Source: Planctomycetes bacterium UBA2386 (lineage in GTDB: Bacteria > Planctomycetota > UBA1135 > UBA2386). From it: 28,290 nucleotides of DNA. Location: NCBI GenBank assembly GCA_002343845.1, contig DDSQ01000134.1, positions 2,044 through 30,333 on the forward strand, given 5' to 3'. The first letter of the stretch is position 1; every line of letters begins with the position of its first letter. A program made the position numbers and the translations under genes. Positions 24,927-28,290 of the stretch are shown here, one piece after another. Below the pieces are notes generated by a model that saw only the letters and a program-made list of their open reading frames with translations, did not search any database and was not told the DNA's origin.

Positions 24927-26245
24927 TGCCCCTGCCGTTGGCAGCCGCGGTCGCGCTCGAGGGAGTCGGGCGTGGCCCGAGTGCGGATGGCTTGCCGCCG
25001 TTCTCGGTGCCGTTGCGTTTCTTCCTGACGGCCGCCTTGTTCGGCGTCGTCGGCGGCGGGCTGTTGGCCTGGTCGGGGGCGCCGGCCGTGAGCTCGCGGT
25101 GGATGCCCCAGTTCCTCGCCGTGACGCACCTCATGACCCTGGGCGTGTTGGGCATGGTGATGGCGGGCGCCCTGTTCCAGGTCGTGCCGGTGCTCGGTGG
25201 TGGCGGCCTGCCGCGCGCCAGGCTCCTGGCGCACCTGGTGCATCCGGCGTTGGCCGGTGGCACCGCGTGCCTTGCAGTCGGACTCGGAAGCCAGTCACCG
25301 AACTGGCTCCAGGGCGCCGTCGTGCTGCTCGGAGTCGCCGGCCTGCTCTTGGGCAGCGCGGTGGCCGTGCGCGTCGCGCGCAGTCGCGCCCCGGCCCTGC
25401 GACCGATTCGCCTCGCCTTGCTCGCCGGCGTCGCCGGGATCGGGCTCGGGATCTGGATGGCGGCCGCGTCCGCCTGGCCGGCGGTGCAGTTCGCGTACCG
25501 GACCTGGACCAACGTGCATGCGGCCTGGGCGGGCGCGGGTCTCGGATTGCTGCTGATCTTCGGCGTGGCCCAGCAGGTGCTGCCGATGTTCCACGTCACG
25601 CCGCCGTTCGCTGCTCGCGTGGCGCAATGGCTGCCCAGGCTGCACGTGCTGGCGCTGGTGCTGATGGTGTTGCCGCGACCATGGTCGGCCATCGGCTGTG
25701 TGATCCTGGCGTTGGCTGCCGGTGGGTTCGCGTTGGCCGGTCTGGACTTGCTGCGGCGCCGGCGCCGGCGCCGGCGCGATGCCGCGGTGCTGGCCTGGCA
25801 GGGCGGGCTGTCGGCGATCGTCGTCGCCCTGGTGGTCGTGGCCGTGGCAGCCGGCTGGCCCAGCGCCTCGACCGTCGGCTGGTGGTTCGTCGTCGAACTG
25901 CCCGTCGGCGTGCTGTTCGGCGTCGGTGGCCTCGGCACGATCCTGATCGGCATGCTCACCAAGATCGTGCCCTTCCTGGCCTTCCTGCACCTGCAACGCG
26001 CGGCGGTCCACGCCGGCAAGCCGGCCGGCCAGGTGCCCGCGATGGCGCACTTCCTGTCCGACCGCATCGCCCATGCCCAGGTCGGGTTGCACCTGGCGGC
26101 CGGCGTGGCACTGGTTGCCGCGACGTTCCTGCCGACCCTCACCACGGGCGCAGGGTTGCTGCTGGCAGCGGACTTCGCCGTCCTGTTCGCATGGTTGGCT
26201 CGCGCCGCCTGGCGATACCGGGTGGCCTGGAGACTGATCTCTTGA
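24923..26245 (+). CDS. NnrS-like / heme-copper-oxidase-I-like multi-pass membrane protein
   Basis: A 440-residue integral membrane protein with roughly ten to twelve helices. Conserved-looking histidines lie in membrane segments: His69 in LAVTHLMTLGVLGMVM, His199 in TNVHAAWAGAG and His224 in VLPMFHVTPPF. Others occur near the C-terminus (His355, His376, His384, His390). The pattern fits the NnrS/oxidase-subunit-like proteins found with hemerythrin and DUF2249 genes, which are heme- and copper-binding and protect against NO in some denitrifiers. A run of eight Arg (278-285) in a cytosolic loop is encoded by repeated GGCGCC hexamers. ATG 24923 overlaps the DUF2249 stop; the ATG at 24926 is an alternative start. 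Specific ligands and function are inferred by family resemblance. Confidence 0.78.
   Translation: MMPLPLAAAVALEGVGRGPSADGLPPFSVPLRFFLTAALFGVVGGGLLAWSGAPAVSSRWMPQFLAVTHLMTLGVLGMVMAGALFQVVPVLGGGGLPRARLLAHLVHPALAGGTACLAVGLGSQSPNWLQGAVVLLGVAGLLLGSAVAVRVARSRAPALRPIRLALLAGVAGIGLGIWMAAASAWPAVQFAYRTWTNVHAAWAGAGLGLLLIFGVAQQVLPMFHVTPPFAARVAQWLPRLHVLALVLMVLPRPWSAIGCVILALAAGGFALAGLDLLRRRRRRRRDAAVLAWQGGLSAIVVALVVVAVAAGWPSASTVGWWFVVELPVGVLFGVGGLGTILIGMLTKIVPFLAFLHLQRAAVHAGKPAGQVPAMAHFLSDRIAHAQVGLHLAAGVALVAATFLPTLTTGAGLLLAADFAVLFAWLARAAWRYRVAWRLIS
25755..25778. repeat. Hexanucleotide repeat (GGCGCC)3-GGCGCG inside the membrane-protein gene
   Basis: Three perfect tandem copies of the palindrome GGCGCC are followed by GGCGCG. 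They encode alternating CGG/CGC Arg codons, part of an Arg8 run in a cytosolic loop. Gain or loss of a unit would change the loop by two Arg without shifting the frame. Confidence 0.75.
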
Positions 26246-26314
26246 CTGTGCTCGGCGGGTCGAGGGCGCACTGTTCCACGACCCGACCGCAGGGAGTCCT
26301 CGGCCCGAGCACAG
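26246..26314. terminator. Nested inverted repeat at convergent gene ends, candidate bidirectional terminator
   Basis: CTGTGCTCGG (26246-26255) pairs perfectly with CCGAGCACAG (26305-26314). Directly inside, CGGGTCG (26256-26262) pairs with CGACCCG (26279-26285), leaving a 16-nt loop and a 19-nt bulge on one side. The outer stem begins right after the plus-strand membrane-protein stop codon. There is no T-run, so this is not a classical intrinsic terminator, but placement between convergent genes favours transcription termination or mRNA 3'-end protection. Confidence 0.5.
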
Positions 26315-26345
26315 CCAAGGGATCCGTCCCGGGAAGCCTGCGCGC

Positions 26346-26375
26346 AGTGCACCGCCGCAAGCGACGCGGTGCGCT
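26346..26375. terminator. Second hairpin downstream of the GNAT gene
   Basis: AGTGCACCGC (26346-26355) pairs with GCGGTGCGCT (26366-26375) over ten positions, nine Watson-Crick and one G-T/U, around a 10-nt loop. It lies 23 bases beyond the stop of the minus-strand GNAT gene, so it could terminate that operon. No T-run follows on either strand. Confidence 0.4.
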
Positions 26376-26398
26376 GGCTTCGTCGGCGAGGCGCCTCG

Positions 26399-26854
26399 TC
26401 AGCTCAACGGCAGGTCGAGGCAGAGGCGGCCGGACGGCTGGAAGCCGCTGCGCTGGAAGAACGCCAGCAGGTCCAGGTCCCGCCAACCGACTTCCGTTTG
26501 CAGCGCGCGGATGCCGAGACCGATCAGGTTGCCGCGCAGTTGATCGAGCAGGGCGCGGCCCACGCCCTTGCCGCGCACGTTCGGGTTGACGCCGATCGTG
26601 TCGAGCACCGCGCTCTGCTCGGTGGCGCCGAACTCGCCGTAGTAGACGCGCGCCAACAGGAAGCCGACGAACTGGCCGTCGACTTCGGCCGCCAGCGAGA
26701 CCTGGATGCCGGTGTCGGACAGGGCCTGGGCGAGCTTGGTCTTGAAGTATTCGGTTCGCTTGCGGCCGGTGATCTTGCTGTCGAGCAGGATCACGGCGTC
26801 GAGGTCGCGGGGGCGCAGGTTGCGCACCAGCACGGGGTCGTGTTCGAGATCCAT
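26399..26854 (-). CDS. GNAT-family N-acetyltransferase
   Basis: A 151-residue GNAT protein. The N-terminal strand VLVRNLRPRDLDAVILLDSK (8-27) starts the fold. The acetyl-CoA pyrophosphate-binding loop is NPNVRGKGVGRALLDQL (90-106) with the R-G-K-G-V-G signature, preceded by beta4 LDTIGVNP. The ending FFQRSGFQPSGRLCLDL matches the C-terminal beta-alpha-beta unit. The ATG at 26854 has an AGGAAGG purine run 5-6 nt upstream. It is the last gene of a minus-strand unit, 12 bp after the SDR stop. Acceptor unknown. Operon membership with an activator-type ATPase and an SDR suggests lysine acetylation of acyl-CoA enzymes or acylation of a metabolite, both speculative. Confidence 0.9.
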   Translation of the reverse strand: MDLEHDPVLVRNLRPRDLDAVILLDSKITGRKRTEYFKTKLAQALSDTGIQVSLAAEVDGQFVGFLLARVYYGEFGATEQSAVLDTIGVNPNVRGKGVGRALLDQLRGNLIGLGIRALQTEVGWRDLDLLAFFQRSGFQPSGRLCLDLPLS

Positions 26855-26866
26855 GGGCCTTCCTGG

Positions 26867-27589
26867 TCAGGCGGTGAGCTGGCCGCCGTCCACGCGCAGC
26901 ACCTGGCCGGTCACGTGGGCGGCGAACGGGGAGCAGAGGAACAGCACGGCGCCGGCGACGTCCTCGGGACGGCCGAGGCGACCGAGGGCGGTCTCGGCCA
27001 GCGCGCGCTGGCGGTGTTCGTCGGGCAAGGTGGCCGTCATCGGCGTCTCGATCCAACCCGGGGCGATGCTGTTGACGCGGATGCCGAAGGCGCCGAGTTC
27101 GCGCGCGAGGCTGCGGCCGAAACCGATCAAGCCGGCCTTGCTGGCGGCGTAGTTCGACTGGCCGAACTTGCCGCGTTCGCCGTTGATCGATGCCAGCAGC
27201 ACGACGCTGCCGTCGACGGTGCGACGCAGGCGCGGCGTCAGCAGGCGCGTCAAGTGGAACGCGCTGTCGAGGTTGGTGCGCAGAACGGTCTCCCAGTCCG
27301 CCACGGGCAACTTCCAGGCGACGCCGTCGCGAGTGATGCCCGCGCAATGGACGAACGCATGCACGACGGGCGGTAGTCGCGGCTCGAGGGCCGCGACCGA
27401 CGCGGGGTCACCGAGGTCGGCGCAGAGGTTCATGGCGCCGCCCACCGGCGGAGCGCCGTCGCGGTCGATGCTGACCACCGCGGCGCCGGCCTGCTGCAGC
27501 AGCGTCACGACGGCGCGCCCGATGCCGCCGCTGCCGCCGCTGACCACCGCGGTGCGGCCCGCCAGCGACAAGGCCACGGCGGTCGTCAT
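26867..27589 (-). CDS. Short-chain dehydrogenase/reductase, FabG/PhaB-like
   Basis: A 240-residue NAD(P)-dependent SDR. The dinucleotide motif is VVSGGSGGIGRAV (15-27). The Asn-Ala-Gly motif appears as HCAGITRDG (81-89), with Cys replacing the usual Asn. The catalytic tetrad is complete: Asn106, Ser134, Tyr147 and Lys151, in SINGERGKFGQSNYAASKAG (134-153). The -NG-x3-FGQ-NY- block and TRDG are characteristic of 3-oxoacyl-ACP and acetoacetyl-CoA reductases, so a 3-oxoacyl or 3-hydroxyacyl thioester substrate is likely. The C-terminus VTGQVLRVDGGQLTA is canonical. The ATG at 27589 overlaps the upstream gene's stop as ATGA (27586-27589). The link to a benzoyl-CoA-reductase-type subunit fits beta-oxidation-like steps of a ring-degradation or related acyl-CoA pathway. 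Confidence 0.92.
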   Translation of the reverse strand: MTTAVALSLAGRTAVVSGGSGGIGRAVVTLLQQAGAAVVSIDRDGAPPVGGAMNLCADLGDPASVAALEPRLPPVVHAFVHCAGITRDGVAWKLPVADWETVLRTNLDSAFHLTRLLTPRLRRTVDGSVVLLASINGERGKFGQSNYAASKAGLIGFGRSLARELGAFGIRVNSIAPGWIETPMTATLPDEHRQRALAETALGRLGRPEDVAGAVLFLCSPFAAHVTGQVLRVDGGQLTA

Positions 27590-28290
27590 CGGGCGACTCC
27601 GGTGGTGAGCGGCACGCCCTTCGCCGCGAGCTTGCGCGCGCGGAACGCGCCCCACAACGCGGCGCCGATCGCGCCGGCCAGCACCGAGTCGTCGTGGCTC
27701 CGCACTTCGATCGCGACCTTCTGTTCGGCCGCCGACTCGGTCATCGCCCGCAGCAGGCCGCGGTCACGCGACAGACCGCCGGTGACCAGCACCGGCCCAC
27801 GAGCCCCGGCGGACGTCAGCAGCTTCACGTAGCGGCCAGCCATCGACAGGTGGATGCCCTTCAGGATGTTCGGGATCGAGATGCCGCGCGACACCATGTT
27901 GATGACGTCGGTCTCGGCCAACACCGCGCAGATCGACGAACACGTCTCCGGCTTGTCGGCGGTCAGCGACAGCGGCCCGATCTCGTCGATGGTGACGCCG
28001 AGGTAGCGGCAGATGTTCTCGAGGAACTGCCCCGAACCCGACGCGCACTGGCTGGTCATGCGGTGGCCGAGCACCTTGGCGCGGTCGTCCATCAGCACCG
28101 CGCGCGCATGCAGGGCGCCGATGTCGACGACCGCCCGTACCGCCGGGTCCAGGAACAGGCCGCCGCGCGCATGCGTGGTCATGCCGTAGAAATGGCCGGT
28201 GCGGTCCTCGACCTTCTCGCCTTCGCCGGTCGTGGCGACGTAGTCGATTTGCCCGCGGCGCAGGCCGGCGGCCTGCAGCGCCTGCTGCAG
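27586..28290 (-). CDS. BcrD/BzdQ-type activator ATPase subunit (BadF/BadG/HgdC family), partial at right edge
   Basis: 234 residues up to the stop are visible, and the N-terminus lies beyond 28290. The protein belongs to the ASKHA-fold ATPases that drive electrons into benzoyl-CoA reductase or 2-hydroxyacyl-CoA dehydratase. Visible blocks are IDYVATTGEGEKV, GHFYGMTTHARG, AVVDIGALHARAVLMDD (ATP phosphate loop), SQCASGSGQFLENICRYLG, SSICAVLAETDVINMVSRGI and PVLVTGGLSRD. Cys82 and Cys121 of the visible part are 39 apart, the spacing of the two cluster ligands in HgdC-type activators; these coordinate one [4Fe-4S] between two subunits. The GHFYGMTTHARG and VATTGEG motifs resemble Bcr/Bzd ATPase subunits more than simple HgdC. 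The partner subunits, if present, are outside the window, so the pathway stays open. Confidence 0.9.
   Translation of the reverse strand: MQQALQAAGLRRGQIDYVATTGEGEKVEDRTGHFYGMTTHARGGLFLDPAVRAVVDIGALHARAVLMDDRAKVLGHRMTSQCASGSGQFLENICRYLGVTIDEIGPLSLTADKPETCSSICAVLAETDVINMVSRGISIPNILKGIHLSMAGRYVKLLTSAGARGPVLVTGGLSRDRGLLRAMTESAAEQKVAIEVRSHDDSVLAGAIGAALWGAFRARKLAAKGVPLTTGVAR

Overview
The window is very GC-rich, gene-dense bacterial chromosome with almost no non-coding space. The gene content suggests a planctomycete or close PVC relative. It combines small lipoproteins, a formylglycine-generating-enzyme-fold lipoprotein, a PMT-like mannosyltransferase-type membrane protein, and a large secreted cytochrome c/cupredoxin/beta-propeller protein. 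It also carries a respiratory molybdoenzyme operon most like the anammox/Nitrospira nitrite oxidoreductase (NXR) group. This placement is inference from protein style; no rRNA or marker gene is present. I saw no tRNA, rRNA, CRISPR array, insertion sequence or integrase.

Region 1 (1-8411, all minus strand): an ABC-2 exporter (permease cut by the left edge, and its ATPase, which overlap by 8 bp), a small lipoprotein, a secreted beta-propeller-like protein with a Cys-rich N-terminal segment, a PMT_2-like multi-pass glycosyltransferase, a SulP anion transporter with a C-terminal STAS domain, and a formylglycine-generating-enzyme-family lipoprotein. The SulP gene has no canonical start codon where homology requires one; an ATC sits 7 nt after a GGAGG.

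Region 2 (8543-21797): a small VOC/glyoxalase gene on plus, then about 13 kb read leftwards on minus. In transcription order from the right these are: cytochrome c-cupredoxin-beta-propeller protein, SAM methyltransferase, Mo-bisMGD catalytic subunit with a Tat signal (1165 aa), four-cluster Fe-S beta subunit, heme-b type gamma subunit, TorD-family chaperone, tryptophanase/tyrosine phenol-lyase-like PLP enzyme, and a membrane polyferredoxin with a C-terminal helical-repeat tail whose start overlaps the PLP gene by GTGA. The alpha-beta-gamma-chaperone set is the layout of periplasmic type II DMSO-reductase-family enzymes (NXR, ethylbenzene dehydrogenase, selenate, perchlorate and DMS enzymes). 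Sequence signatures put it nearest to NXR and the related periplasmic nitrate reductases. The PLP lyase and the polyferredoxin are unusual partners.

Region 3 (22181-26245, plus): a radical SAM gene coupled by ATGA to an unusual fusion of a NeuD/PglD-like left-handed beta-helix acyltransferase with a carrier-protein domain. A tight hemerythrin / DUF2249 / NnrS-like membrane-protein cassette follows, a set associated with nitric-oxide handling in denitrifiers. Together with the NXR-type enzyme it suggests nitrogen-oxide redox chemistry.

Region 4 (26399-28290, minus): a benzoyl-CoA-reductase/2-hydroxyacyl-CoA-dehydratase activator-type ATPase subunit (cut by the right edge), a short-chain dehydrogenase coupled by ATGA, and a GNAT acetyltransferase, probably the end of an anaerobic acyl-CoA or aromatic degradation operon. 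The convergent junction with region 3 contains a nested inverted repeat and a second hairpin that may act as terminators.
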